DNA of 64,000 nt from Silvimonas iriomotensis (GCF_014645535.1 NZ_BMLX01000006.1:163082-227081), one strand, 5' to 3'. Shown: positions 29,476 to 39,438, numbered from the stretch's first letter. Notes: generated by a model not told the origin, from the letters alone. Program-made: numbers and translations.

Positions 29476-30219
29476 TTAGCGGAAAACCGCGTAGATGAAA
29501 AACTCGCGGTTACCGTCACCACCCGTAATCGGGCTGTTCAGATAATCGAGCACGGTGAAGCCGGCGGCATCCGCTGCGGCACGGATTTTCGCTTCGACCT
29601 CCGGGTAACAGGCGTCATCCCGGACAATCCCGCCTTTGCCGATGCGCTGCGGCCCGACTTCAAATTGCGGTTTGACCAGAAACAGTAGCCGCGCCCCGCT
29701 TTGCAGCACGCTGGCAATGGCCGGCAAGATGAGGGTGAGCGAGATGAACGACACATCGCCCACCACGACCCCGATCGGGCCATCCTGCGCCGGGGCAATC
29801 AGCTGGGCGGTCAGGTGGCGGGCATTGACGCCTTCAAACTGCGTGACGCGCGGATCGGCCAGCAGGCGCGGGTGCAACTGGTCATGCCCGACTTCCACGC
29901 CAATGACTTTACGCGCGCCCGCCTGCAGCAGGCAGTCAGTAAAGCCACCGGTGGAGATCCCCACATCCAGCGCCAGCAGGCCGGCGACATCCAGCCCGGT
30001 GTGCGCCAGCGCGCCAGCCAGCTTGAGCCCCCCGCGCGACACATAGCGATCGGACTCGTCCGGCGTGATGCTGATTTCGGCGTCTGGCGGCAGCTTCAGG
30101 CTGGATTTACCAACCCGTTTGCCGTCTGCCGACACGCGCCCGGCATCAATCAGACCTTGCGCGGCGGTGCGGGACGCGGCCAGGCCCAGTTCTACCAGCA
30201 GGACATCAGCGCGTTGCAT
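29476..30219 (-). CDS. TlyA-family rRNA 2'-O-methyltransferase
   Basis: A TlyA/hemolysin-A family protein of 247 aa from ATG 30219: an S4 RNA-binding domain (about 1-60, RADVLLVELGLAASRTAAQGLI) and an FtsJ-like SAM methyltransferase domain with LDVGISTGGFTDCLLQAGA and the K-D-K-E-like elements in VGDVSFISL and FLVKPQFE. TlyA methylates 16S/23S rRNA cytidines in mycobacteria; the same role here is inferred. A GTG at 30237 overlaps the upstream stop as GTGA and would add six residues; ATG 30219 fits the family N-terminus and has a GGGA site. Confidence 0.88.
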   Translation of the reverse strand: MQRADVLLVELGLAASRTAAQGLIDAGRVSADGKRVGKSSLKLPPDAEISITPDESDRYVSRGGLKLAGALAHTGLDVAGLLALDVGISTGGFTDCLLQAGARKVIGVEVGHDQLHPRLLADPRVTQFEGVNARHLTAQLIAPAQDGPIGVVVGDVSFISLTLILPAIASVLQSGARLLFLVKPQFEVGPQRIGKGGIVRDDACYPEVEAKIRAAADAAGFTVLDYLNSPITGGDGNREFFIYAVFR

Positions 30220-30233
30220 GCCCGGGTTCCCGC

Positions 30234-31019
30234 TCACTCAAAATGTTCGTTCGATGCCAGATAACGCCACTTGCCCGGCGGCAACTGGCCCAGCCGCACA
30301 TTACCGATACGGATACGCTTGAGGCCGACCACGCGCAGGCCAACCAGCTCACACATGCGGCGAATCTGGCGCTTTTTGCCTTCGCGCAGGATAAACCGCA
30401 GTTGATCCTTGTTCTGCCAGGTCACGATGGCAGGCTTGAGTTTCTCGCCATCCAGCTCCAGACCGTGGTTCAGCAAGCGCAGTCCGTCATTGGAGAGCGA
30501 CCCCGCCACGCGCACCAGGTATTCCTTGTCGACGGTGGAGTCTTCACCAATCAGCGTTTTGGCAATGCGGCCATCCTGGGTCAGCACCAGCAGCCCGACC
30601 GAGTCGATGTCCAGCCGCCCGGCAGGCGCAAGGCCGCGCATATGTTGCGGGTGAAACCGCACGCCGGAAAGATCGCCGTCCCAGTGGTTATCCAGTGTGA
30701 CCAGTGTCGATGCCGGCTTATAGCCGCGCTCGGCCTGGCCCGAGACAAAGCCCACCGGCTTGTTCAGCAAAATGGTGACGCGGTTGGCCTGGGCCTGTTG
30801 CGCGGGTTTATCCAGCGTGATCTGCTGGTCTGGCGTCACCCGGCTTCCCAGTACGTTGATGACCACGCCATCGACTCTGACCCAGCCGCGTTCAATGTAA
30901 TCATCAGCTTCACGGCGGGAACACAGCCCCAGCTGGGCCATGCGTTTGGACAGCCGCATCGAGCCATCGTCGGGGGTGCCGGCGCTGTCGCTATCGTCGC
31001 GACGGGTTTCTTCGGTCAT
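30234..31019 (-). CDS. 23S rRNA pseudouridine synthase, RluF/RsuA family
   Basis: A 261-aa RsuA/RluB/E/F-family pseudouridine synthase. An S4 domain (about 21-68, [22 protein letters not shown]) precedes the catalytic domain with the active-site aspartate in [18 protein letters not shown] and the C-terminal [19 protein letters not shown]. The [11 protein letters not shown] start and [18 protein letters not shown] resemble RluF most, but the exact target uridine is not certain. It precedes tlyA on the same strand with overlap or close spacing. Confidence 0.9.
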   Translation of the reverse strand: MTEETRRDDSDSAGTPDDGSMRLSKRMAQLGLCSRREADDYIERGWVRVDGVVINVLGSRVTPDQQITLDKPAQQAQANRVTILLNKPVGFVSGQAERGYKPASTLVTLDNHWDGDLSGVRFHPQHMRGLAPAGRLDIDSVGLLVLTQDGRIAKTLIGEDSTVDKEYLVRVAGSLSNDGLRLLNHGLELDGEKLKPAIVTWQNKDQLRFILREGKKRQIRRMCELVGLRVVGLKRIRIGNVRLGQLPPGKWRYLASNEHFE

Positions 31020-31117
31020 GGTTCATCTCCTTGTAACTGGTCGCCTCTCGGCGAAGCCGGCAGAATATCAGAATTGTAGGCCCAGCCCGCGGTCACCGCG
31101 CCCGATACGGAGAAAAC

Positions 31118-31516
31118 ATGGCGTATTACCTGGTCATCAAGCAGATTCACATCACCTGCGTGCTGTTGTCTGGCTTGCTGTTTCTCTATCGCGGCGGGCT
31201 GATGCTGGCCGGATCAGCCAGCTTGCGGCAAACCTGGCTGAAGGTGTTACCGCATCTGGTCGATACGGTCTTGCTCACGGCCGGGGTGAGCATGGCGGTA
31301 CTCAGCCATCAGTATCCAGGCCAGCAGACCTGGCTGACGGCCAAACTGATCGGGCTGGTGGTGTATATCGGGCTGGGGACCATTGCCCTGAAACGCGGCC
31401 GCAGCCGCAAGACGCGCGCCATTGCACTGGTCGCGGCCTTGCTGGTGTTTGCCTGGATTATCGGCGTGGCGATAACGCGCAATCCGCTGTCGTTCCTGCT
31501 GTTCTTGCCCACCTGA
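31118..31516 (+). CDS. SirB2-family membrane protein
   Basis: A 132-aa protein with four hydrophobic spans of the SirB/invasion-gene-expression-up-regulator family. Typical features are YLVIKQIHITCVLLSGLLFLYRG at the start, PHLVDTVLLTAGV in the middle and WLTAKLIGLVVYIGLGTIALKRG near the end. The biochemical role of the family is unknown. Confidence 0.85.
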   Translation: MAYYLVIKQIHITCVLLSGLLFLYRGGLMLAGSASLRQTWLKVLPHLVDTVLLTAGVSMAVLSHQYPGQQTWLTAKLIGLVVYIGLGTIALKRGRSRKTRAIALVAALLVFAWIIGVAITRNPLSFLLFLPT

Positions 31517-31532
31517 GCAAGGCCAGGCGTCC

Positions 31533-32408
31533 TTAGTACGGCGACTTCTCGCCTTCCGGGCGGGTTTTGAAGCGGCGATGCATCCAGTAGTACTGCGCCG
31601 GGATCTCCCGCACCCGGTCTTCGATGAATTTGTTCATGCGCGACGTATCGGCCAGCAGGTCATCACTGGGGAAATCGTCGGTCCAGGCAGGGTAATAGCG
31701 GGTGACAAAGCCGTCTTTTTCCAGCCGCGTGATCATGGGGATCACCACCGCGCGCCCCATTTGCGACAAGCGCGACAGTGCCGGAATGGTCGCGGCCTGG
31801 ATGCCGAAGAACGGCGCGAAAATTGACTCTTTCGGGCCCAGATCCTGATCCGGCAGGTAATAGAAAGGGATGGTGTGCTGGCGCAGCGCCTTCACAATGG
31901 CGCGGATGCCGTCGTTACGCTTGATCAGCAAGGGCTGGCCAAAGCGACTGCGCCCCATCAGCAAGAGTTCATCAAACGGATTCTGGTGCGACGCCGAATA
32001 CATGCTGGCGCCCCAATGGTCGACGGTATGGCGGATGCCGCCGTAATCCAGACCGATGAAATGCGGCGCCAGCAAGATGATGGATTTGTCCTGATGCGCC
32101 AGGTAGTGTTCATAGCCCTCGCGACGCACCAGTTTTTCTACCCGTGCCTTGCTGCCAAACCACAGCACGCCGTAGCTGACGGCGCAGGTGGCCAGCAGAC
32201 GAAAATGCGCATGCAGCACTTTGCTGCGCTCGGCCTCTGACCATTCCGGAAAACACAATCGCAGATTGGTCAGACCGATCTTGCGGCGACGTGGCGCGGC
32301 GTAATACAGCAAGGTGCCAAGGGCAGCGCCCAGCCCGCGTAACGCGGCGAAAGGCAGCAGGTGCAACAGCCAGAAAAACGCGGCCAGCAAACGGGCGGTA
32401 AAACTCAT
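31533..32408 (-). CDS. LpxL/HtrB-type lipid A acyltransferase
   Basis: A 291-aa late acyltransferase of lipid A synthesis. One N-terminal membrane segment anchors the enzyme; the catalytic H(x)4D-type motif is visible in LAPHFIGLDYGG, and the later R-x-x-I-P-x-x-x-x-PDQD and FFG block fits. The C-terminal QYYWMHRRFKTRPEGE is the usual HtrB ending. It overlaps a second member of the same family by 4 nt. Which acyl position each fills is not clear. Confidence 0.92.
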   Translation of the reverse strand: MSFTARLLAAFFWLLHLLPFAALRGLGAALGTLLYYAAPRRRKIGLTNLRLCFPEWSEAERSKVLHAHFRLLATCAVSYGVLWFGSKARVEKLVRREGYEHYLAHQDKSIILLAPHFIGLDYGGIRHTVDHWGASMYSASHQNPFDELLLMGRSRFGQPLLIKRNDGIRAIVKALRQHTIPFYYLPDQDLGPKESIFAPFFGIQAATIPALSRLSQMGRAVVIPMITRLEKDGFVTRYYPAWTDDFPSDDLLADTSRMNKFIEDRVREIPAQYYWMHRRFKTRPEGEKSPY

Positions 32409-33277
32409 TCAGACTCCGGAGCCGGCGCGCCGGCAGGGGTTTTATAACGGTTGTAGCTCCACAGATACTGGGACGGCGCTTTCAGGATCAGCCCCTCCAG
32501 ATTGTGGTTGAGCGTTGTGGCATCTGCCAGCGGATCGCCCGTAAAACTGCCTTGCATCGGCTCGATGTGCATCACGTAACCGCGCCCGCATGGGCGACGC
32601 TCGGCAAAACAGAACAACACCGTAGCCTTGCTGGAACGCGCCAGACGCGACAACAGCGTCATCGTATAGGCACGGTGACCAAAGAACGGCGCCCATGCGC
32701 CTTCACCGCCGCCAGGGGCCTGGTCGGGCAGGATGTAGACCGCCTGACCTTCCTTGAGCGTTTTGAGCAGCATGCGCACGCCTTGCGCATTGGCCGGCGC
32801 GGCTCGGCCATTGGCACGATCGCGGCTGGCCAGCATGAGTGGCTCCAGCCATTTGAGCTTGGGCGGGCGGTAGAGTGCGGCCAGCGCGCGTGGCATTTCG
32901 TGGGCCAGATAGACGCCACAGACTTCGATCGCGCCCAGGTGAGGCGAGACAAAAATGATCGGCTCGGGCCGTGCCAGCGCTGCTTCCAGATGTTCCCGGC
33001 CCTTGACCTCTTTCACCATGGCGGCCACATCGGGCACGGTGCGCAGCCAGGCGGCCAGCAGCTCCACGGCGCCTTTGCCGTGCTCTACAATACTTGAGCG
33101 CCTTAATCGGATATAATCAAGGGTTGTATCGTACTGCGCCGCGCGCTTTGAATTGTCAGCAAGCCGGCGCCGATAGGTCGGAGACGTCCACCATGCGATC
33201 CAGCCAAGCCCGGCACCAATGGCTTGCAGGATGCATAATGGTGTATATGCAAGCGGTCTGAGCAGGCGCACCAGCAT
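32405..33277 (-). CDS. Second LpxL/HtrB-type acyltransferase
   Basis: A 290-aa LPLAT-family enzyme. The catalytic motif reads VSPHLGAIEVCG, where the usual H-x4-D becomes H-x4-E. PDQAPGGGEGAWAPFFG and the ending SQYLWSYNRYKTP match the family. ATG 33277 starts the membrane segment and follows an AAAGG site; 15 more codons are open upstream. Its end overlaps the next acyltransferase (ATGA). It is divergent from metK. A second TATAAT word on the plus strand (33112-33117) lies inside this gene. Confidence 0.9.
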   Translation of the reverse strand: MLVRLLRPLAYTPLCILQAIGAGLGWIAWWTSPTYRRRLADNSKRAAQYDTTLDYIRLRRSSIVEHGKGAVELLAAWLRTVPDVAAMVKEVKGREHLEAALARPEPIIFVSPHLGAIEVCGVYLAHEMPRALAALYRPPKLKWLEPLMLASRDRANGRAAPANAQGVRMLLKTLKEGQAVYILPDQAPGGGEGAWAPFFGHRAYTMTLLSRLARSSKATVLFCFAERRPCGRGYVMHIEPMQGSFTGDPLADATTLNHNLEGLILKAPSQYLWSYNRYKTPAGAPAPESE

Positions 33278-33357
33278 GTGTAAGGACCTTTCGGGCAAAA
33301 CCCGGATTCTAACGACTTTCACCCATTACAGACATGGCATAAAGGACCAACAAGCCC

Positions 33358-34527
33358 ATGAGCGAATTCCTGTTTACCTCTGAATCAGTTTCCGAAGGCC
33401 ACCCGGACAAGGTTGCTGACCAGATTTCCGACGCCATCCTGGACGCCATTCTGGCGCAGGATAAATATGCGCGCGTGGCTGCCGAAACACTGGTAAACAC
33501 GGGCCTCGTGGTGCTGGCAGGTGAAATCACTACCTCTGCCAATATCGACTATATCCAGATCGCGCGCGACACCGTCAAGCGCATTGGCTATGACCACTCT
33601 GACATTGGCTTTGACTACAAGACCTGCGCCGTGCTGGTTGCGTATGACAAGCAGTCCCCCGATATTGCCCAGGGCGTGAACGAAGGCCAGGGCATGGATC
33701 TGGACCAGGGCGCTGGCGACCAGGGTCTGATGTTCGGCTATGCCTGCGACGAAACCCCGCAATTGATGCCGGCTGCCATTTACTATGCGCACCGTCTGGT
33801 CCAGCGCCAGTCCGAACTGCGTAAAGACGGCCGCCTGCCGTGGCTGCGCCCGGATGCCAAGTCGCAAGTCACCCTCAAGTATGACGCCCAGACCGGCAAG
33901 GTAAAGTGCGTTGACACCATCGTGCTGTCGACCCAGCACCACCCGGACGTCAGCCACGCCCAGTTGTCCGAGGCCGTGATTGAAGAAGTCATCAAGCCTG
34001 TCATGCCGTCCGAATGGCTGCAGGACAACCCGAAATTCCTGGTGAACCCGACCGGCCGTTTTGTAATTGGCGGCCCGATGGGCGATTGCGGTCTGACCGG
34101 CCGCAAGATCATCGTTGACACCTACGGCGGTGCCGCACCGCACGGTGGTGGCGCGTTCTCCGGCAAGGATCCGTCCAAGGTAGACCGCTCGGCCGCCTAT
34201 GCCGGCCGTTATGTGGCCAAGAACATCGTCGCTGCCGGTATTGCCAAGCAGTGTCTGGTGCAAGTGTCCTACGCCATTGGCGTGTCCAAGCCGGTCTCAA
34301 TCATGGTCGATACCTGGGGCACTTCCAAGCTGTCCAACGCGCAGATCGTTGAACTGATCAAGAAGCACTTCGACCTGCGTCCGAAGGGCATTGTGCAGAT
34401 GCTTGATCTGTTGCGCCCGGTGTATACCCGCACCGCCGCTTACGGCCACTTTGGCCGCGAAGAGCCGGACTTCTCCTGGGAACGTACCGACAAGGCTGAA
34501 GCGCTGCGCGCCGACGCCGGTCTGTAA
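33358..34527 (+). CDS. metK: S-adenosylmethionine synthetase MetK
   Basis: Makes SAM from methionine and ATP. The 389-aa length is standard. Motifs include [24 protein letters not shown] (with the catalytic histidine), the [15 protein letters not shown] region and the P-loop-like [19 protein letters not shown]. It stands alone between an acyltransferase promoter region and a strong terminator. Confidence 0.98.
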   Translation: MSEFLFTSESVSEGHPDKVADQISDAILDAILAQDKYARVAAETLVNTGLVVLAGEITTSANIDYIQIARDTVKRIGYDHSDIGFDYKTCAVLVAYDKQSPDIAQGVNEGQGMDLDQGAGDQGLMFGYACDETPQLMPAAIYYAHRLVQRQSELRKDGRLPWLRPDAKSQVTLKYDAQTGKVKCVDTIVLSTQHHPDVSHAQLSEAVIEEVIKPVMPSEWLQDNPKFLVNPTGRFVIGGPMGDCGLTGRKIIVDTYGGAAPHGGGAFSGKDPSKVDRSAAYAGRYVAKNIVAAGIAKQCLVQVSYAIGVSKPVSIMVDTWGTSKLSNAQIVELIKKHFDLRPKGIVQMLDLLRPVYTRTAAYGHFGREEPDFSWERTDKAEALRADAGL

Positions 34528-34547
34528 TCCGGGTCTGGTTTCATCAC

Positions 34548-34573
34548 AAAAACGGCGCTGCGGCGCCGTTTTT
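34548..34573 (+). terminator. Rho-independent terminator after metK
   Basis: AAAAACGGCGC at 34548-34558, loop TGCG, GCGCCGTTTTT at 34563-34573; a perfect 11-bp stem whose 3' arm ends in the U-tract. Confidence 0.93.
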
Positions 34574-34690
34574 GTTTGCCCACAATTGCACGCGTTGCGC
34601 GGGGTTATGGGCTATTTTGGTAAGAACCAGCCTGGAACGCACGGTCCGGCTGGATCAAAAACAGAATGACGTTCTTTGCCGGGGGCCCAC

Positions 34691-35983
34691 TTGAGTATCG
34701 CCACAGGTTTTTTTCTGCTGGTCTTGCTGATTGCACTGTCCGCGTTTTTTTCCATGTCGGAAATCTCGCTGGCTTCAGCCCGTAAATTCAAACTGCAAAT
34801 GCTGGCAGAAGAAGGCGAGCCACGGGCTCAGGCGGTAATTGACCTGCAAGACAAGCCGGGCGATTTTTTCACCGTGGTGCAAATTGGCGTCAATGCCGTG
34901 GCCATCCTCGGTGGCATTGTCGGTGATGCGACCTTCACACCGTTCTTGCTGCGCATCTTCAATGCGCTCAATCCCGATACCGCCGGGCATCTGGCGTTCC
35001 TGGTCACGTTTTTCATTACCACCAGCCTGTTTATCCAGTTTGCCGATCTCATCCCCAAGCGGCTGGGCATGGTGGCGCCAGAGCAAGTCGCCATCGCCAT
35101 CGTGCGGCCCATGCGCTTGTGCTCTACCCTGCTCAAGCCCTTTGTCTTGCTGTTCAACGGCGTCGCCACCCTGGTGCTCAAGCTCACCGGCATGCCCACC
35201 GTGCGCTCGGAAATCGTCACTGCCGACGAGATCGTCGCGCTGGTCGATGCTGGCGCCGAGGCCGGCACGCTGCACAAGCAGGAACACCGCTTTATCGAGA
35301 ACGTGTTTGAACTGGCAGAGCGCTATCTGCCATCGGCCATGACCGGGCGCGAGGCGGTGGTGTATTTCTCCATGACCGATACCGATACCGCCATCCGCCA
35401 GAAGATTGCTGCCCAGCCGCATGCCAAGTTTCCGCTGTGCGAGAACAGCAGCATCGATACCGTATTTGCCTATATCGATGCCAAAGACCTGCTGCATGCC
35501 ATCCTGAAAACGCCGCAGGCCCCGCTGCTGACCGTGCTGCGCGAGATCGCAGTCAAGGGTGTGCTGGTGGTGCCCGATACCTTGTCACTGGCCGACATGC
35601 TGGATCGTTTCCGCGAAACACGCGAAGACTTTGCCGTCATCATCAACGAGTACGCATTGGTGGTCGGCGTGATCACGCTCAATGATGTCACCGGCCAATT
35701 GATCGGCAGCATTGTCGATAACAGCGACGAAGACCAGATTGTGCGGCGGGATGAGCGCTCCTGGCTGGCCGATGGCATGACGCCGATTGGCGATCTGAAG
35801 CGGGCCATCGGCATGGATGACATGGCCGACGAAGACAGCTACGACACGCTGGCCGGCTTTTTGATGCTGCGGCTCAAGCGCATCCCCAAGAAGGCCGAGG
35901 CCATGGAATACGAAGGCTTTCGTTTTGAGGTGGTCGATATCGACCATCACAAGATCGACCAGGTACTGGTCAGCAAGCTCTGA
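34691..35983 (+). CDS. paeA: CNNM/CBS-domain transporter, PaeA (YtfL)-like
   Basis: A roughly 430-aa inner-membrane protein: DUF21/CNNM domain with about four spans (residues 1-200), a CBS pair (about 210-330) and a C-terminal CorC_HlyC domain. Long stretches match E. coli YtfL/PaeA as I recall it: ALSAFFSMSEISLA, FTVVQIGVNAVAILGGIVGDA, EDFAVIINEYALVVGVITLND and FEVVDIDHHKIDQ. PaeA is implicated in export of putrescine and cadaverine. No ATG lies near the start; TTG 34691 sits 6 nt after a GGGGG ribosome site, better than TTG 34676. Confidence 0.88.
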   Translation: MSIATGFFLLVLLIALSAFFSMSEISLASARKFKLQMLAEEGEPRAQAVIDLQDKPGDFFTVVQIGVNAVAILGGIVGDATFTPFLLRIFNALNPDTAGHLAFLVTFFITTSLFIQFADLIPKRLGMVAPEQVAIAIVRPMRLCSTLLKPFVLLFNGVATLVLKLTGMPTVRSEIVTADEIVALVDAGAEAGTLHKQEHRFIENVFELAERYLPSAMTGREAVVYFSMTDTDTAIRQKIAAQPHAKFPLCENSSIDTVFAYIDAKDLLHAILKTPQAPLLTVLREIAVKGVLVVPDTLSLADMLDRFRETREDFAVIINEYALVVGVITLNDVTGQLIGSIVDNSDEDQIVRRDERSWLADGMTPIGDLKRAIGMDDMADEDSYDTLAGFLMLRLKRIPKKAEAMEYEGFRFEVVDIDHHKIDQVLVSKL

Positions 35984-36010
35984 ATGGCTGGTGCCAGCCG
36001 CCGGACCATA

Positions 36011-36039
36011 AAAAAAGGGGCCATCACGGCCCCTTTTTT
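36011..36039. terminator. Bidirectional terminator
   Basis: AAAAAAGGGGCC at 36011-36022, loop ATCAC, GGCCCCTTTTTT at 36028-36039, between the converging paeA-like gene and SYLF gene. Confidence 0.93.
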
Positions 36040-36055
36040 CCGGATAACCCCCGCC

Positions 36056-36670
36056 TTACTTCTTGGCCTTCGGGGTCAGATCATGGTCGATCGAGTACTT
36101 GGTGCCGGTCACGGTGACTTCGGCATCAGCACCGTTTTCGGTGAACTGATAGGCGTAAACGCCGTTACCCAACGAGCGTGCGCCTTCCAGACCGCCACCG
36201 ACGTCACCCGCCTTGGCAGAGGCAGCAGCTTCGCCACCCAGCACCCAGCCCTTGGTCACAAACTTGTGGAAAGCAGCCTTGTCGTTGAAGACCATCACCA
36301 GACGGCTGTTCTTCACGCCCAGGCCAATCCCGCCCTTCAGCTGGATCATTTGCATGAAGACCTCATGCCCGGTTGCCGGATCTACTGCCATACCGGAACC
36401 ACCACCCGCACCCGCAAAAATCACGGTTGCGCTGCCGTTGTTAAACACGGCGTAGCCGGCTGACTTGGCAATCGCGTCCTTGGCCGTCGGGTGCTTCTGG
36501 TAGACCGTCTCCAGGGTTTCCTGAGTGATCTTGCGAATTTCAGCACGGCGCTCATCCGGCGACTTCTTGGGCGCAGACAACGCACTGTCGTTGTTCATTT
36601 CTTGAGCCATAACCGGGGCGCCGGCCAAGAGGGCAACCGCTGCGGGGATCAATAACCAGGTCTTGTTCAT
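36056..36670 (-). CDS. SYLF/YSC84-type lipid-binding protein, exported
   Basis: A 204-aa protein with a Sec signal peptide (about 1-22, ending VMAQ) and a SYLF (YSC84) domain: AIAKSAGYAVFNNGSATVIFAGAGGGSG, then GGIGLGVKNSRLVMVF and a late Gly-rich VGGGLEGARSLGNGVYAY. SYLF domains bind phosphoinositides in eukaryotes; the bacterial role is unclear. ATG 36670 follows a CTCCT-complement (GGAGAA) ribosome site. The 230 bp upstream, to the aldehyde dehydrogenase, hold no gene. Confidence 0.9.
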   Translation of the reverse strand: MNKTWLLIPAAVALLAGAPVMAQEMNNDSALSAPKKSPDERRAEIRKITQETLETVYQKHPTAKDAIAKSAGYAVFNNGSATVIFAGAGGGSGMAVDPATGHEVFMQMIQLKGGIGLGVKNSRLVMVFNDKAAFHKFVTKGWVLGGEAAASAKAGDVGGGLEGARSLGNGVYAYQFTENGADAEVTVTGTKYSIDHDLTPKAKK

Positions 36671-36900
36671 GTCGGGTTCTCCTTTCAAGTGACGTTATCG
36701 ATATCCTGTCTGGCCGGGACTCTGTGTTCCGTCGGGCTGCCGCACGCTGGCATGCCCAGGCTGCTGGATACCGGGTATTCCCCCTGAGGTACTGCGTACT
36801 GCTCAACATCGTTTCATCACGACTCGTCGTCTCAGCGCTGGCTGATTGCCCGACCAGTGGTGATTGAGTTATAGCCGCAATCCGGAAATTTTTATCACGA

Positions 36901-38328
36901 TCAGCGCGTCAGCCATTTCACCAGCCGCTCAAACTGCACGCCATAAGGCGGGGCCAGCCAGTCCAGCGCGCGGATCGGGCCTTGCCGCAAGACAGGTTTG
37001 AGGTGCGACATGACGTCAAAACCATCCTTGCCGTGATACGCGCCCATACCGCTGTCGCCCACGCCCCCAAAAGGCAGTTCAGCGGCGGCGATATGCAACA
37101 AGGTGTCGTTGATGGTCGCGCCCCCGGCATGGGTCTGCTGCAATACATGCCGGGCAGCCCGGCGTGAACGCGTAAACACATACAGCGCCAGCGGGTGCGG
37201 GCGATCATTGATCCAGTCCAGCGCTTCAGCAAGCGTCTGGTACGGCACCAGTGGCAACAAAGGTCCGAACAATTCTTCGGACAACAACCGCGCGTCCTGC
37301 GGCACGCCGGTGTACACAAACGGCGGGAAAAACCGCCCGGCTGCGTCGATCGCTGCGGCTGGCAACAGTGCGTGCGCCAGCGCGCCCTGGGTCAGCGCTT
37401 CGTCATGAATGGTCTGCATGCGCTTGAACTGCCCCGGCGTGGCCATGCTGGCAAAGTCACGCGGAAACGCCGGGTACAACCGTTCGGCCCAGCGTCGCGC
37501 CACGGCAATGAAATCAGCCTCGCGCCCGGCCGGCAGCAAGACATAATCAGGCGCCACGCAGGTCTGGCCACCGTTGACCAGCTTGCCGTACAGGATGCGT
37601 GAGACCGCTTGTTCGAAATCGCCATCATCGAGGATCAGCGCGGGCGACTTGCCGCCCAGTTCCAGCACCACCGGGGTCAGATTGCTGGCGGCGGCCGTCA
37701 TTACGCTGCGGCCCACATCGGTGGAGCCGGTAAAAAGAACCTGGTCAAACGGCAAGGAGACAAATGCCCGGGCTTGCTCTACCGCGCCGCCGTAAATCAC
37801 CACTTCGTCCGGCGCAAAATAATCGCCCACCAGCTTGTGCAAGAGTTCGAACAAGGCCGGGGAGGACTCAGACAATTTGATCATGGCCCGATTGCCGGCC
37901 GCCAGCGCACTCGTCAGCGGGCCCAGCGACAGAAACAGCGGGTAATTCCACGGGGCGACAATGCCGATCACGCCGCGCGGCTGCGGCATTTGCCAGCCAC
38001 TGGCCGGCCACAGCCGCCAGCCCACGGCACGGCGGCGCGAACGCATCCAGCGCCGGCCCTGTTTGAGCGCATGTTCAATACCGGCCAATACCGGCACCAG
38101 TTCCAGCAATTCGGTTTCCTGCGCCGGACGCTGGCCGAAATCCTGATTTACCGCTGCAATCAGGGCGGGGCGATTGTCGACAATCAGCCGCTGCAAGGTC
38201 TGCAGACGCGCCGCGCGCGCGGGCCAGTCCGGCATGGGCTGGTTGCGCTGGGCCAGCCGCAATACGTTCAGACGGGCCGCCAGTTCGCTGCGGGTCAGTT
38301 CGGGCAGGTCATGCATCGCGTTTTGCAT
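36901..38328 (-). CDS. Aldehyde dehydrogenase, coniferyl aldehyde dehydrogenase type
   Basis: A 475-aa NAD(P)-dependent aldehyde dehydrogenase. Features are the Rossmann region GVIGIVAPWNYPLFLSLGPL, FTGSTDVGRSVM, the general-base glutamate in VLELGGKSPALIL and the catalytic cysteine in VNGGQTCVAPDYVL. The short GGQTCVAPDY form and the absence of the usual extra C-terminal segment place it in the coniferyl-aldehyde/ALDH3-like branch. The physiological aldehyde is unknown. Confidence 0.92.
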   Translation of the reverse strand: MQNAMHDLPELTRSELAARLNVLRLAQRNQPMPDWPARAARLQTLQRLIVDNRPALIAAVNQDFGQRPAQETELLELVPVLAGIEHALKQGRRWMRSRRRAVGWRLWPASGWQMPQPRGVIGIVAPWNYPLFLSLGPLTSALAAGNRAMIKLSESSPALFELLHKLVGDYFAPDEVVIYGGAVEQARAFVSLPFDQVLFTGSTDVGRSVMTAAASNLTPVVLELGGKSPALILDDGDFEQAVSRILYGKLVNGGQTCVAPDYVLLPAGREADFIAVARRWAERLYPAFPRDFASMATPGQFKRMQTIHDEALTQGALAHALLPAAAIDAAGRFFPPFVYTGVPQDARLLSEELFGPLLPLVPYQTLAEALDWINDRPHPLALYVFTRSRRAARHVLQQTHAGGATINDTLLHIAAAELPFGGVGDSGMGAYHGKDGFDVMSHLKPVLRQGPIRALDWLAPPYGVQFERLVKWLTR

Positions 38329-38553
38329 TGGTGTTATCGGTGCGGTTCATTTGGGGCATGATGATGAATGCATTGTAGGACCTGACGGACAAAACGGGGC
38401 ATGGGGTCTACGCCGCATTCGCCTGTTTGATATCTCCTACACTGACAAGCCCATGCAACAGACCCGGGTACACCTGAAACAGGCGGCGCGCCAGCCCCGC
38501 GCGGACAATGTTAAGATGCCGCACCGATTTTCATTTTTTGCGCCAGAGATACC

Positions 38554-39384
38554 GTGAGCCAGCCGCCCCTCAGCTTTGAATTTTTTCCGCCCAAGACCCA
38601 GGAGGGCACCGAAAAGCTGCGCATTACGCGCCGCCAGCTGGCGCAGTTCAAACCTGAGTATTGCTCCGTGACCTTTGGCGCGGGCGGCACCACGCAAGAC
38701 GGTACGCTCAATGCCGTGCTGGATATCCAGTCCGAAGGCCTGGCCGCCGCGCCGCACTTGTCCTGTATTGGTTCCAGCCGCGCCAGCGTGGGCGACATCC
38801 TGCAGCGCTATCGTGACAACGGCATCCGCCATATTGTCGCGCTGCGCGGCGACATTCCGTCCGGTATGGGCGATGTGGGCGAGTTCCGTTACGCCAACGA
38901 GCTGGTGTCGTTCATCCGCGAACAGCACGGCGACTGGTTCCAGATTGAAGTGGCGGCCTACCCGGAATATCACCCGCAATCCCAAAGCGCCGAGGCCGAT
39001 CTGCGCGCCTTTGTGAACAAGGTCAATGCCGGTGCGGATTCGGCCATTACCCAGTATTTCTTCAACGCCGATGCGTACTTTCGCTTTGTCGACGAAGTCA
39101 CCGCGCGCGGTGTAACGATCCCCATCGTGCCGGGGATCATGCCGATCCAGAATTTCAGCCAGCTCACGCGCTTTTCCGATATGTGCGGTGCCGAGATCCC
39201 GCGCTGGTTGCGCCTGCGCCTGCAATCGTTTGGCGATGACAGTGCTTCGATCCGCGCGCTGGGCCTGGATTTCATCACCGAACTGTGTGACCGCCTGTTG
39301 CAAGCGGGCGTGCCGGGCCTGCATTTCTACACACTGAATGCGGCCGGTGCAGTCTCGACCATTTGCCAGCGTCTGGGCCGTTAA
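38554..39384 (+). CDS. metF: Methylenetetrahydrofolate reductase MetF
   Basis: A 276-aa flavoprotein reducing 5,10-methylene-THF to 5-methyl-THF for methionine synthesis. The start is GTG 38554, giving SQPPLSFEFFPPKT, the conserved N-terminus with the catalytic glutamate. VTFGAGGTTQDGTL, the FAD-binding HLSCIG-like strand and ALRGDIP follow, with EVAAYPEYHPQS. In related bacteria metF often follows ahcY; here it is alone, with no SAH riboswitch recognised in the 225-bp upstream gap. Confidence 0.96.
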   Translation: MSQPPLSFEFFPPKTQEGTEKLRITRRQLAQFKPEYCSVTFGAGGTTQDGTLNAVLDIQSEGLAAAPHLSCIGSSRASVGDILQRYRDNGIRHIVALRGDIPSGMGDVGEFRYANELVSFIREQHGDWFQIEVAAYPEYHPQSQSAEADLRAFVNKVNAGADSAITQYFFNADAYFRFVDEVTARGVTIPIVPGIMPIQNFSQLTRFSDMCGAEIPRWLRLRLQSFGDDSASIRALGLDFITELCDRLLQAGVPGLHFYTLNAAGAVSTICQRLGR

Positions 39385-39400
39385 GGCTGGTTCCTGGCAA

Positions 39401-39438
39401 ACAAAACAAAAGGGCCCAACCGGGCCCTTTTGTTTTGT
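39401..39438. terminator. Bidirectional terminator after metF
   Basis: A perfect 17-bp stem, 39401-39417 with 39422-39438, loop AACC, core GGGCCC and flanking A/T-rich arms. It serves metF and the converging lipoprotein gene. Confidence 0.93.

Noticed and set aside
33278..33357. SAM riboswitch before metK
   Set aside because: The gap is only 80 nt and shows no stem set matching SAM-I or SAM-II class elements as I know them.
38329..38553. SAH riboswitch before metF
   Set aside because: The conserved core of that RNA was not found in the 225-nt gap.
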